Source of the DNA: Heterohyrax brucei | Taxonomy: Eukaryota; Chordata; Mammalia; Hyracoidea; Procaviidae | Reading direction: 5' to 3' | Length of the DNA: 64,000 nucleotides | Assembly: GCA_028571685.1 (NCBI GenBank) | Contig: CM053162.1 | Span: 67,754,351 to 67,818,350, forward strand | In this document: positions 44,421 to 56,094 of the stretch, one piece after another | Numbering within the stretch: the stretch's first letter is position 1 | How the letters are laid out: every line of letters starts with the position of its first letter | Program-made: the position numbers and the translations under genes | Notes under the pieces: model-generated | The model's input: only the letters and a program-made list of their open reading frames with translations | Databases searched by the model: none | Told to the model about the DNA's origin: nothing

Positions 44421-45049
44421 CAAGCTGATATAACACATTTAATCTTTGTATGCCTTTTTATGTAATTTAATGGATTCTGTTTAGGTCTCAAACACTAAAC
44501 TTAGAACATTACAAATTTCTACCTTTTCATCAGTAAAACACTTTTGGGGTTCAGTTTAGCATATTTATTTGGGAGCTTTAAAAATCTCTAATGCGATCAA
44601 AATCTTTAATGAGAATCATATGAATTTAAACTATGTGCCTAGAATCAATCTGATCAAGACAACTTGAATGTCAAAGAATTTTTTTTACCTAAATTTTGAA
44701 ATTGTACTTTAGTGATTGACATATGTGTGAGAGATGGGAATTAAGTTAATAGTTACATTTTCACAGTATCTTTCGAACATTGTCCTTCATTTTATATGCA
44801 AACAATGCTGTGGTTATGAATAAGATCTGTTCCTAAGTTTGCCTTTAAGTCAACTTTGTAGGTAAGCTGGAACAGGTACCTAGGGTTCTTGTTTAGCATC
44901 AGTTATTGAAGTGTTTATCTCACAACATAGTATCTATTTTACTTTTGTATGCATAAAAAATACTTAAGAAACACCTCCAAACCACACAATGTTTTCATGA
45001 GAATCACAAATTAGTGTGTATGTTTGTTACTACAAACTACTGTATGTAT
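44421..45049. other. AT-rich unique sequence, no gene seen
   Basis: Nothing recognised. Confidence 0.5.
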
Positions 45050-45505
45050 TTGTCTAAGGCTGGCTTCTCTAGAGACACAAAACAAGTGAAGAGAGTTATA
45101 TCAAGGCAACAGCTCACTGAATCGTAGAGGTTGGAACATCTCAAGTCTGTGGATGTGTATCAGGATAGAGGTTTCTCCTGATTCATGCATCCACATGGTC
45201 AAGCAAACCCAAGGTCAGCAGGTGGGAGAGCAGGGATCTTGCTCACAGGCTGTGAAGATGTAGGAATTCCAAGTTCAGCAGGTAGCTGATATCTCATGTT
45301 CCAATAACCAGAGGTCAAAAGAACAGGACTCAGCTGCAGGATCCCACACAAAAACAGACTGTTTGTATTTGGATACAGGCCACACGTCCAAGGAAACTCA
45401 CTTTCAGCTGATTGGTTACTCAAAGCTGATCCCATCACTGGAGTGATTATGTATAACCATTGAGAGTCATGGCCCTGCCAGGCTGACACTCAATCTTAAT
45501 GACCA
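45050..45505. mobile_element. LTR-like repeat, related to the copy at 30-369
   Basis: 'ggcttctctagagacacaaa', 'atatcaaggcaacagctcac', 'ctgattggttactcaaagct' and 'gagagtcatggccctgccag' follow the same block order as the window's first repeat. Probably a solo LTR of the ERVL/MaLR class. The 96-codon reverse frame has no viral domain. Confidence 0.5.
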
Positions 45506-45515
45506 CAATAGCCAA

Positions 45516-45551
45516 GCCAAGCCAAGTGCCGTCGAGTCAGATCCAACTCGT
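45516..45551 (-). mobile_element. Orphan SINE tail
   Basis: 'agccaagtgccgtcgagtca' followed by 'gatccaactcgta' is the reversed tail without SINE body, immediately right of the LTR-like block. Confidence 0.6.
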
Positions 45552-46141
45552 AACTCAAATTTTTAATAGGCTTTATAGGAATCTGCTCTTAAGAACTCAT
45601 TGTTCGTAAGTCAGCCATTTATAACCTAGGGAATGCCTGTACTTAAAAAAAAAAAAAAGTTTTCCATTGCTATTTCCAGATTATTATTTAAAAGATTAGA
45701 AAAATAAAGAAAAAAAATTAAAAAATCATCCATAGCCTTACCACCCTAACACAGAAACGGTGTGGCAGTAACGGATGAAGGATAATCCTTTCAACAAGCA
45801 GTACTGGCACAACTGGACATCTATAGGCAATAAGGAAAAAAATCATAAACTTCATACCTCATACAAAAATTAGCTCAAGTTTCACTATGGGCTTACATGG
45901 AAAACTATAAAATTTTATTAGAAAATGTAAGAAAAAGTGTTTGGAAACTCTAACTAGGTAAAGATTCCTTAGGCATGATACAAAAATTCAAATAACAAAA
46001 GAAAGTAGTGAGTAAGTCATACTTCTTCATAATAAAAAACTTCCTGACTGAAATAAATTATGATGATGAAAAACTGAAGACTGGAAGAAGATATTTTTGA
46101 ACCACATGAATGACAAGGAACTCATATCTGCAATAAAATCC
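45552..46141. other. A-rich unique sequence, no gene seen
   Basis: Contains a 14-A run (45645-45658) and other A-rich text. Confidence 0.5.
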
Positions 46142-46300
46142 TGTTGTTGTTCAGTTAATTCTGATTCATAGTGACTGTATAGAATGAAGTAGAGTACCTC
46201 CTTTGGATTTCCAGGTAAGAGCTGGTGGATGCAAACTGACACATTTGGATTAAGCAGTTGTAGCTTGCCATGACTCTTAACCACTGAGTCACAAGAGTTC
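46142..46300 (-). mobile_element. AfroSINE (-), diverged
   Basis: 'tgttcagttaattctgattc', 'tggatttccaggtaagagct' and 'aaccactgagtcacaagagt' follow reverse order, with a small insertion near the head. Confidence 0.82.
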
Positions 46301-46301
46301 T

Positions 46302-46390
46302 GCGTGTGTGTGTGTGTGTGTGTGTGTGTACATATATGTATATATACACATGTGTGTATATATACACATATACGTATACATACACCTACA
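46302..46390. repeat. (GT)n then (TA/CA)n microsatellite
   Basis: A clean (GT) run is followed by TATA and CACA units, between two reverse SINEs. Confidence 0.9.
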
Positions 46391-46407
46391 TATATATGTA
46401 TACATTT

Positions 46408-46555
46408 TTCCATTGTTGTTGAGTTTATTCTGTCTCACAACAACCCTATAGGACACACAAAAAAAATACTCCATAGAATTTTCAAGAAGCATCTGGTGGA
46501 TTAGAATTACCAACCTTTTGGTTTGCAGCAATAGCATTTAAACACTCTACCACCA
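46408..46555 (-). mobile_element. AfroSINE (-)
   Basis: 'ccattgttgttgagtttatt', 'caaccctataggacacacaa' and 'caaccttttggtttgcagca' give reverse tail to head. Confidence 0.88.
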
Positions 46556-46567
46556 GTGTGCAACTCA

Positions 46568-47930
46568 CACATCTGTTGGTTTGTCATACTGTGGGGGCTT
46601 GTGTGTTGCTATGATGCTAAAAGTCATGCCACCAAGATTCAAGTATCAGCAGGGTCAGCCTTGGTGGACAAGTTTCAGTAGAGCTTCCAGACTAAGAAGA
46701 AGGACCTGGTCATCTCATTCTAAAGAAGATTAGCCAGTGAATTTTTTTCCGAATGATAGCAGAACAATTTCTCAATTAGTGCTGGAAGATGCCCTCCTCA
46801 TGTGTAACTGAGAAAGAGCTGACTTTGCAAACTAGACTGGACCTTAGTGATGTGGTTAGAGTCAAGCTTTCATGACTTTCATTTGCTGATGAAGCATGAT
46901 ACAAAATGAGAAGAAACAGATACAAATATCTGTTAATAATAGGAATGTGGAATGCATGAAGTATGAATCTAGGAAAACTGGAAACAGACAAAACTGAAAT
47001 GGAACACACAAACACTGATATGTTAGCCATTCGTAAGCTGAAGTGGACTGGGACTGGCCATTCTGAAATAGAAATTATACATTCTCCTATGCCAGAAATG
47101 ACGAGTTGAAAAGGAACGGCACCCCTTTCATTTTTCAAAAAGAGCATTTCCAGATCTGTCTTGAAGTACAACACTCTCAGTGGTAGGATAATATCTATAG
47201 GCCTACAGGGAAGACCTGTTAATACGACAGTTATTCAAATTTATCCACCAATCGCTAGGGACAAAGATGAAAAAAATGAACAGTTTCACTTTTCATTCTG
47301 AAATTCACTGAACATGCGATCAGGATACATAAAAAAATTACTGATGATTGCAGAGTGGGAAAGTCAGAAATAAAGAAGAACTAGTAGTGGGAAAACATGA
47401 CCTTGGTGATAGACATGATGCCAGAGATTACATGGTAGATTTTTGTAAGACCAAAGACTTCTTATTGCAAACAACTTTTTTCAACAACATAAATAGATAC
47501 CGTATATGTGGATCTAACCAGATAGAACACTCCGGGAATCTAATCAATGCATCTGTGTAAAAAGATGACAGAAAAGCTCATTGTCATTAGGCAGAACAAG
47601 GTCTGGTGCTGAGAGTGAAACAGACCATCACCTGCTCATATGCAAGTTCAAGTTCAAGCTGAGAATTAGAACACCAACCCGAAGTATGGCCTTTAATATG
47701 TCCCAACTGAATTTAGAGACCATCTTAAGAATAGATTTGACACACTGAATACTAATTACTGAGGACTAGATGAGTTGTACTATGACATCAAAGGTATCAG
47801 ACCTGAAGAAAGCAAAGGATCATCAAGAAGACAAGAAAGCAAGGAAAGACAGGAAGGGAGAAATGAAGGAAGGATGGAAAGAGACCAAAACTGGTATCAT
47901 AAGAGACTCTGAAACTTGGTCAGAGAAATG
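46568..47930 (+). pseudogene. RTE LINE 5' region and endonuclease
   Basis: Starts near the element's 5' end ('gtttgtcatactgtgggggc', 'aagtcatgccaccaagattc') and runs through the APE-type endonuclease, which nicks the target in RTE retrotransposition. Recognisable coding is 'NKEELVVGKHDLGDRHDA' and 'MVDFCKTKDFLLQTTFF' (47370-47490), followed by 'gaaacagaccatcacctgct' and 'ttagagaccatcttaagaat'. Stops and shifts break it. The RT half is absent. Confidence 0.88.
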
Positions 47931-48110
47931 ATGAAGTATAAGAGTCTGTGAGTGGGAACCTGGCTGCATGAAATGGGCAAGGCATCTGTTCGGATCCCCT
48001 TGGGACTTCTCAGCCTCTACAGCCACGTGAGCTTCTGCTTTAACATAGATCTCTCTATATTTGTATGCTTTAGTGACTTTGCTTCTCTAGAGAACCCAAC
48101 CTAGAACAGG
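47931..48110. mobile_element. LTR-like fragment
   Basis: 'gtgactttgcttctctagag' followed by 'aacccaacctag' looks like the reverse complement of the first part of the LTR-like repeat at 45050 ('ggcttctctagagacac'). It is short and uncertain. Confidence 0.35.
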
Positions 48111-51100
48111 TGCATAAAGGATTTAGCTAATCTTTACAGAAAATAAACCTAAAGTTATGAAAGAATATATGATTTACTCAAGCTCATACTGTTAATAAAT
48201 AGTAAATCAGCTCCAGTTTGGCACCAAAGACTATGCTTTTATCTGTGTGACACGTTTCTACATCTTTCCTGGGCTTTCTAAGCTGCCATGGATTAAGAAA
48301 CGTTCCTTTAGGACTTATCTAGCAATAGTCATATATGTCTTTAAACAGGAAGCCAGGCAAGGCATGTATAAAGTGGACAAGAAAATGACTGCTGACAGAG
48401 ACAAATGAGGGGAGAGAAGGCAGTCAGCCTTCGAGCAAGGTCAGAGGGTAACAGCGGATTCCCCTTTTCCTAAGACAGCTGCACAAATATACACGATTAG
48501 GAAAATTGAAAAGATGATGAGTCAAAATAAATAAATAAAGTTAAATGGAATCAGAGATGCTCACAAATGTTCTCCGATCTCTTGAGCCACGTCTAATTCC
48601 GCTTGTTACTACCTCTGCTAAGTTCTGCAAAATGGCTACAAAGGTGACAGTCTTTGTAAAATTAAACAGTGGGTGTCTGTAATCACTGAAGTGACATACC
48701 CAGCCTTAGTCTGTTTTTCATGCACCACTGATGCTCGATATAATTTTGTAATTAAATCCAGATGCTTTTTTCTACTCATAAAATCATATTAAAGAAAATA
48801 TAATATACAACATTAATCATGTCATTTTACTTGATAAATCATAAGGAGTTCTTCTACCTAATCAAAGCTACTAAATAATCTAAAAACATAAATGCCATTA
48901 AGAGAGAATAAGTGGATGCTCCCACGGGTTCACAGTTCAATTAAAGTGGATATGCTTCATCAACACCTGCAATTTGCTGCACAGGTAGATTAGGTAACAT
49001 CATCTGTGTGGGTGTGGAAAAAAGCCCGAGTAGCAGTAGCAATACAAAACATTTAGAGATAGATTCTAAAATTGTAAATATTCAGTTTAACTTAGAGCGA
49101 ACCCTCTTCATTAGCAAATATCGGGGTATAATTTTAATGATGCAAGAGTTTCTTAAGTGTCTAACAGGTGCTGTTTTTCAAGAAGGATAATATTAGGAGT
49201 CCAAAAACAGCAGCCTCTCTTGGTTTATAACCTAATGGAGAAAGTAAATATACTTTACCATGTAAAGCTTAAACTGTATTCTAGACAGGAACCAAATTAT
49301 GTTTAAATACAAAAGCTAGTGAGGCTACCTTATGCTTGGGGGGATTGTAGATACTTCATCAAAGCTTTTTCTGGCTTGTAACAGAAATATGATTTTTTTG
49401 TCAATTCTCTTCAGGCAAGTTGAAGTCTACAAATAATAAATGCAATATTTTTCTAAACTGCAAGGAAAAGGGAGAGTGTTATAAAATATTGAAGGGCTGT
49501 GCACATTTTTGAGAGAATTAGACAGAAAGACATTGTTTCCAAAGGAAAGTGATATATTGAGATACAAATAAAATAAACTTTCCCAGATAGTATTATGAAT
49601 TTTGGCAGGAAGGAAGGGAACGGATGTCTTGGTGGATTTAGGGGACGACTTTATGAAATTGAGCTTTCCTCTGTGAATACTAGAGACAGAAGAGCGGCAC
49701 GAGCAGCTGCACTCGACAGAAGTTGATGTAAGCTGGCATGCTGGAGAGGAGGCTGGTGGTCAGGAATCAAATCTGATGAAGACCTGCACTGATGCTAAGA
49801 AAAGAGAGATAGCACTTTAAATATTTTTTGTGATTCCATTGAGGAAGTCTAGTGAATAAAGACGAATGGGAGAAGTAAAGAAAATCAGAGAGAAAAAAAT
49901 GAAAGAGAAGTCTCATAACATCCTTCGAAGCATAGCAGTGAAAGGCAGTGCATTTCAAAGCTTGGAGTGGGAATTTTACAGAGACTAGGATGTGTGCCCT
50001 TTGGGTTTGTTAAATATGTTTGAGATACTTGTGAGACCTACATGTGAAAATACCCTGTAGGCAATTGGAGTTCTGCAAATTAATGACAGAAAAATAACAG
50101 AATCGTCATTATACAGTTGTGAGTAGATGCCTCAAGAATGCTTGCCATCAGTCAGGGAGAAATTACGTGTCAGAAATAGAAGGTCTCCTTATTTGAAAAA
50201 TTATGACTGCGGCTTCTTAGGAAATCAGCTCCAATTTGCTAGCAAATTTAAGTTATTGCAGTGTATAAAATTTAAACAATAAGTACTTTTGTTCTTATGA
50301 TATAAAGGGGGAAATATCTTTTCTACACTAAAATATCTAGATAATAATCTATGCTTGCATATATATTACTTGAGTTATTTCTCCTCAAGCCCTGATCTAT
50401 CACAAATCAAGAAAAGCAGCAACATTATTTACTAGTCATAATATTTATGGAGACAGGAGATTACACAGGCACTGATTATGCAGTTATTATTTTTTGCCAT
50501 TCTCAAAGAAGAAAAAAATACATTTGACCATTAGTAACTCTTAGTGAACTGACTGGGAAAAAGGGTAGTTTGTAGAGAAAATTTAAAGGTTAACTCCCTG
50601 TGTGGCAGTTCCTTTGCTTTGGCTCTCTTCTGGTTTCAAAAGAGAAAAGTAAATGGCAAAGGAGGCATCTTCTCAGCGTATGTTATGTCACCTCATAGAG
50701 AGGTGTCAAAGAAAAAAAAAAAACTCATACCAGACCAAATGACATTTCAAAGATGTGCTTCTCTGAGATACTACCTGGACGTGGCTTCTATTTCCAGCCT
50801 TTTGAAGCCCTGGTCCTGCTCCCAACCCCCACAGTGCCTGCCTTCCCACCCTACGACCTTTCATCCTCTTTTCAGACCCTTCCCATTCGCTTAGATAATG
50901 ACCTTTTTGATTGAATTTAGCTGTGCACCATTGATCACCTACTTGTTTTCACCTGGAGTTTCATTTAATCATTCTGGTTTAACTCAAAAGGACAGATTGA
51001 TCACCACGTGATGTCTGAGTAAGAGAATCTATGGGATTAGTCCACTGCTCATTACAAGTTCCTTTGGCAGTTCTGCTCTTCTTAGTCTTCTCTTGGGAAC

Positions 51101-51639
51101 CACCACGAAGCCTAAAAGTGGCCCATCACAGCCTCCTTCCACCATCAGTAGCACACAGGGTTGTGCAGGGGAAACAATAGTTGCTCTCTCCTATAGGTTA
51201 CACCACTAGGCTCCTGGGGCTTTGTGGCTCTTGACTCTTTGCTACTGTTGTTGTTGGCAAGGAAGCTCCTTTGGGACACTTACCACCTCAGTTAACTGGC
51301 ATCCTTCTGCTTTCCACCTACTCCTGTCCCTAACACTTAGTCATACACAGTTGCAAGTACTCTGTATATTGTCATGAAATTACAGGGCAGAAACATTACA
51401 TCATCAGCTATGTTTCTTTCTATGTGTTACGTCTGTATGGCTAGTACTGCAAGAGTTGTTGTATAAAAATCTCACAAATATGGGATGGGGGATGGATGGC
51501 ATCTGGGATGCAGATGAGAGTCAATCATCTGAGGCAGGGAGAATGAACAAGGAGACACCATAAAGGAATAAAAATATATGAGGTTACATCACCACTGGGC
51601 AAGGTTGGAGAAGTTAATACAGTGGCAGGCGGATGTGGG
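48111..51639. other. 3.5 kb without recognisable SINE, L1 or gene
   Basis: This is the longest stretch free of recognisable young repeats. It has no open frame above 91 codons and no domain. A short part at 49960-50110 ('tttgagatacttgtgagacc') may be the same old repeat as at 2600-3075. I could not find exon-like pairs of splice sites with coding bias. Confidence 0.5.
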
Positions 51640-51818
51640 TGGTGCAGGTGATTGATAGGCTGAGCCACTACTCTGGAACCTGCTAGTTTGAGTACACTAT
51701 AGGTGCCTCAAAAAAAAAGGCCTGGCAAACTTCTGGGAAAAAAAATGCCATTAGAAACTCAATGGAGGGACTTTTAGGAGTTGGGATTGACTTAACTTGG
51801 TGACAACTGTTTTATTGT
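51640..51818 (+). mobile_element. AfroSINE-related SINE, second subtype (+), diverged
   Basis: 'gtgggtggtgcaggtgattg', 'aggcctggcaaacttctggg' and 'ttgggattgacttaacttgg' follow the subtype order. Confidence 0.65.
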
Positions 51819-52154
51819 CCTTTAGCATGGAGAGCAAGTATGCACTCTGAGCACTTTTTCAAGGCCAGTTTTGCATGACTGATGTCTGTGTGAGAAAGCA
51901 ACTGATTCTGATATTTTTAATCTCAGCATGAAAGTCAGAAAATCTGTTGGTCAGAAAAACCAATCATGTTTAGCTAGAAACTTATGAAAGTATTTTATTT
52001 TTAAGAATGATTTAATATTACACATTGCTTTTCACACTCTCACATAAAGTGAGTACGTATCTTGGAATTTATCTGTTTCCTTTAAAACCTGGGATACTCT
52101 GTCCTAGTTCATGCTGCCAAGAATCATACATCGATGGTGCCTATTAAGCTGTCT
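51819..52154. other. AT-rich unique sequence, no gene seen
   Basis: Nothing recognised. Confidence 0.5.
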
Positions 52155-52318
52155 CAAACCCTGGTGACATAGCAGTTAAGTACTACAGCCGCTGACCAAA
52201 AAATCGGCAGTTCAAACCTGCCAGGTGGTCCTGCAAAACTCTATGGGGCTGTTCTACTCTGTCCTATAGGGTCATGTGAGTTGGCATCGACTTGACAGCA
52301 GTGGGTTTTTTGGTTTTG
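52155..52318 (+). mobile_element. AfroSINE (+), full length
   Basis: 'tcaaaccctggtgacatagc', 'atcggcagttcaaacctgcc', 'gttctactctgtcctatagg' and 'cttgacagcagtgggttttt' give one of the best-preserved copies. Confidence 0.93.
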
Positions 52319-52565
52319 AAGTATTAAATTGCCCCATCCCCTTTCACCTCTTTATTTCAATGAATTTGATTCTGTCTCTCCGCTTCAAATAGATTTCTCC
52401 ACATATGTCAAAAAGAGCTATGATTCATTCAGTTTCAGATCATTATTCAAATGATGCATAAAATGTTTTTTGTAAATAGTAACAATTCCATTTGTTTTCA
52501 TTTACAGTAAGTTATTAAGATGAACCACACAAGATGTTAACTTTTTAAGGAAATGTGAAAGCATA

Positions 52566-52690
52566 AATTGAGATGAAACAAATTTATTTAATCAAAATAT
52601 GCTCCATTATGTTCAATTATCTTGTGCCAACATGATGTTAAGTTACATATTCCTCTCGTAAAAAATTCTTCAAGGCAGTAATGGATATGG
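52566..52690 (-). pseudogene. mariner transposase C-terminus, separated from the rest
   Basis: The minus strand reads 'EFFTRGICNLTSCWHKIIEH' then 'NGAYFD' and a stop near 52567. Mariner transposases end in a 'GI-KL--RW-K-----G-YFD' pattern, so this is the C-terminus. The rest of the gene lies 2.2 kb to the right (54895-55720), separated by a SINE and an RTE. Confidence 0.85.
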
Positions 52691-52828
52691 AAGCTGGTAA
52701 TAGGGAACCCAAGGTCAAGAATAAAGAATGTTGAATGTCATAAGGTAGTTAACCAATGTCAAAAACACTGTATATACTAACCATAATGAGAAGCTAGTTT
52801 GTTCTGTAGACCTTCATCTAAAACAAAA

Positions 52829-52993
52829 ACCCAAAACGGTGCCATCTGCAGTTGAGTTGGTTATCACTCATTGGGACCCTATACACAGGGTAGAACTGTG
52901 TCATAAGTTTCCAAGGAGTGCCTGGCAGATTTGAACTGCTGACCTTTTGGTTAACAGCCATAGGCTTAACCACTATGCAGCTAGGGTTTCCCA
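52829..52993 (-). mobile_element. AfroSINE (-)
   Basis: 'cggtgccatctgcagttgag', 'aaggagtgcctggcagattt' and 'aaccactatgcagctagggt' give reverse tail to head. It lies between the two mariner halves. Confidence 0.92.
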
Positions 52994-53089
52994 AACCTTG
53001 TCCAAAGTACAATAATAGTAACAACAAAATTCTTCAAGTTTTGAGACTGTTGATTGCACAAATCATTTAACTACATTTTGTTGGCACCA

Positions 53090-54895
53090 CTTGTCTATCA
53101 GCTTGTGGTATTGTGGTGGCTTCCCTGTTGGCTGGAATGTTAGACACTCTACCACAGGAATGTCAAATACCAGCGGGGTCTTCCATGGTTGTCAGGATTC
53201 AAAGAAGCCCCCCAAAAGAGACAGACTAGAAAGAGGCACCTGGTATTCTACTTCTGAAAAAAATTAACCAATGAAAATTTTATGAATAGCAGAGGAACGT
53301 AGTTGGACATACTGCCAGAAGATAAGCACGTCAAGTGGGAAGACACTCAAAATATGGCTTGGGAAAGAGCTGCCTCCTTGAAGTAGACTCATCCTTAATG
53401 ACAGGAATGCTCTAGAGTTTTTGAGATCTTGATTTGCTGATGTGGCATGACTCAGAACAAGAAGACACAGCTGCAAATATCCACTAGTAAGTGGAATGTG
53501 GAATATAAAAAGCATGAATCTAGGAAAACCTGAAGCCATTAAGAGATCATCTCAAGAATAGATTTGACCCATTGGACGCTAATCACCAAAGATAAAATGA
53601 GCTGTGCAAGGCCATCATAGATAAAGAAATCTGAATGTCATTAAAAAGACAGGAAAGAAAGATAAAGACCAAAATAGATTTAAAAAATAAAGAAATAAAA
53701 GGCAGATACAACACTACATCAGCAGGGAACTACCAGAAATTCGAACCAGATTCAGAAGAGGATGTGGAACAAAGCACATCATTGCTTAAGTCAGATGAAT
53801 CCTGCCGAAAGCAGAGAATACCAGATGTTTACATCTGTTTTATTGACTACACAAAAGCATTCAACTGTGTGGGTTGTAACAAATTTTGGATAACGTTGAG
53901 AATATTAGGAATTCTAGAATACTTAATTGTGCTCGTGAAGAACTTGTATGCAGAGCAAGAGGTTATCATTCAAACAGAATAAAGGGATGTTGTGTGGTTT
54001 AAAGTCAAGAGAAGTGTGCATCAGGTTTGTATCCCTTCACCACATTTCATCTGTACACTAAGCAAATAATGTGAGACACAGCAGCAGTATTGGAGGAAGA
54101 CCTATTAACAATCTGTGATGGGCCGGTGATAACAGCCTTGCTGAAACTGAGTAGGATTTGAAGCACTTACTGAGGAAGGCCAAAAACTACACCCTTCAAT
54201 ATGAATCATGCCTCAACATAAAGAAAACAAGTATCTTTTCATGAAGACCAATAAGCAACATCCTGATAAATGGAGAAAAATATCGAAGTTCTTGGATATC
54301 ATTTTACTTGGATACACAACCAATGGCCCTTGGAAGCAGCAAGCAAGAAACCAAATAACAGTGAAATGAGAAAACCTGCTGGAGGAGGGGTTACCCTTTA
54401 AAGTGTTCAAAACCACAGATGTCACTTTGAGAATTAAGGTATTCCTGACTCCAGCCATGGTGTTTTTAGCTGCTTCATATGCAAGTGAAAGCTGGACAAT
54501 GAGTGAGAAATATTGAAGAAGAACTGCCGCCTTCAAATGGTGGTGGTGCTGAAGAATAGTTGGATAGGCCATGGATTACCGTAACAAGTGAGCCTATCTT
54601 GGAAGAAGTACCTCCAGAATGCTCCTTAGAAGTGAAGTCAGCATGACTTCATCTCATGTACTTTGGACACATTATCAGGATAGACCAGTCCCTGTAGAAA
54701 AACTTCATTCTTGGTAGGGTAGGGGGCAGCAAAAAGAGGAAGCCATAGTGAGACAGGATGACACAGTAGTTACAAAAGTGAGTGTGCTTAAGCATAAAAT
54801 GATATTGAAAATGACACAGGACTGGGCAGTGTTTCTTTCTGAGTATGGTGGGTTGTTATGAGTTGGAACCAACTTGATGGCACCTAACAACAACA
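53090..54895 (+). pseudogene. RTE LINE, both ends present, two internal deletions
   Basis: Starts 'tgtctatcagcttgtggtat' and ends 'ggcacctaacaacaac'. RT remnants include 'CFIDYTKAFNCVG' near 53835-53880 (the second Asp of motif A is Asn here). A first deletion near 53535 removes about 735 bp of endonuclease by comparison with the copy at 46568. A second near 53695 joins the linker directly to the RT. The copy interrupts a mariner transposase gene. Confidence 0.88.
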
Positions 54896-55720
54896 CAGTT
54901 TCTTGACTCATGAATCTTTTATTATTTATGATGAGTTCCAAGTGTTTGTAAAGACAATAATCCACTGGGAAGATGTCCGGTGATAAGGTGGGTGGAGCAA
55001 AACATCATAACTTGGTTCCATTTATTTTTGAAAAACAGTTTGAGAAGCGTGTAGATACTCGTTGTTTGTAGCAGAACTGGTCCATCTTTGTTGACCAGCC
55101 TTGGCTGTTTTGATCTTGGTTTTGCACGCATGCTATCAGTTTCCTGACAGTAGGAGTTTGCACTGACTGACTGAATATTTTGAGAAAAAAATAACAGGCT
55201 GTGCCTTTTGCAGAAGACAACATAGTCACTATAACCATTCTGAGTGAAGTGATTATTTGGGGTAGTGTCTTGGGGACTGCTCTGTGTCTAACTACTGCCC
55301 AGATAGTTTACTATTGCCATGAATGACCCATTTCTAATCACAAGTGATGGTATATTTCAAAAAAGGCTCATTTTTTTTGGAAGACAGCAGCACAAAGCAC
55401 AATTCTAGGCACTGTGATTTTTTATTTTCTGTCAATTTGTGTGTCACCTGGTTCTCTGACTGTCTCACTTTTCCAGAGATGTGAGAAGATCTTCTCATGG
55501 TGGCTACAAAATTCTGAACTGTTTGTGGAGGATTGCTTCCCACCAACTCTTTCAATTTGACTTTATTTATGACAGGTTTTGGTTTTACTTGAGGCACATT
55601 TGGAAGGCTGTCCTCTCGAGAGTGAAATTTCTGAAACCATCACTCTATAATGTGCTGGTTACAGCAACCTCCCCAAATACCAAACTGATGTCTTTTGCAG
55701 TCTCAGCTCTACTATGTCCT
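54895..55720 (-). pseudogene. mariner transposase, N-terminal and catalytic parts
   Basis: Mariner transposases cut and paste DNA with a DDD triad (DD34D). On the minus strand, 'LKELVGSNPPQTVQNF' is helix-turn-helix text, and 'HKLTENKKSQCLELCFVLLS' corresponds to the 'WVPHEL' linker region. 'NEPFLKYTITCD' keeps the first catalytic Asp but a TAG follows where Glu is expected. 'VNKDGPVLLQ' precedes the second Asp site, whose 'HDNARPH' motif is lost. 'TLSPDIFPVDYCLYKHLEL' keeps the third. It is split from its C-terminus by the RTE. No terminal inverted repeats were identified with confidence. Confidence 0.88.
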
Positions 55721-55767
55721 AATATGAACTCATATTAAAAATATATATAAATCATTACTGAAGTGAA

Positions 55768-56014
55768 CTCCTCAGACAGGAATAGACTGGACTTGGCAAC
55801 ACAGAGTGACCATATTGTGTGTACACCTTATGGTTCTGGACATCTGTAGGATGTCATCTTACTGGCCTCTTACTAGAAGCAGTGGAGAGGGAGAAGAAGA
55901 GGGGACAGGAGATTGTTAAGAGGAAATGACATGTATAGAACAGAACGTAGGAGCTACATATAGGCAGGCACACAAATTTAGACTGGATTGTACACTTTCA
56001 CTCAATCACAATAA
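55768..56014 (+). mobile_element. L1 3' end (+)
   Basis: 'gaactcctcagacaggaata', 'ctactgcct…' type 3' UTR text, 'aagaggggacaggagattgt' and 'attgtacactttcactcaat' followed by 'cacaataaa' mark an L1 terminus. Confidence 0.82.
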
Positions 56015-56049
56015 AGCCAGCCAAGTGCCGCTGAGTCGGATCTGACTCA
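56015..56049 (-). mobile_element. Orphan SINE tail in an L1 A-tail
   Basis: 'gccagccaagtgccgctgag' followed by 'tcggatctgactcat' is a reversed SINE tail. It lies directly after an L1 'caataaa' end and before A-rich text. Confidence 0.7.
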
Positions 56050-56094
56050 TAAATAAATAAAATGTATAAATAAAGAGAGAAAAATACAAATAAA

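Noticed and set aside
46027-46413. 128-codon reverse open frame
   Set aside because: It is formed by a microsatellite and a SINE. The Tyr/Ile/Cys/His-rich N-terminus comes from GT and TA repeats.
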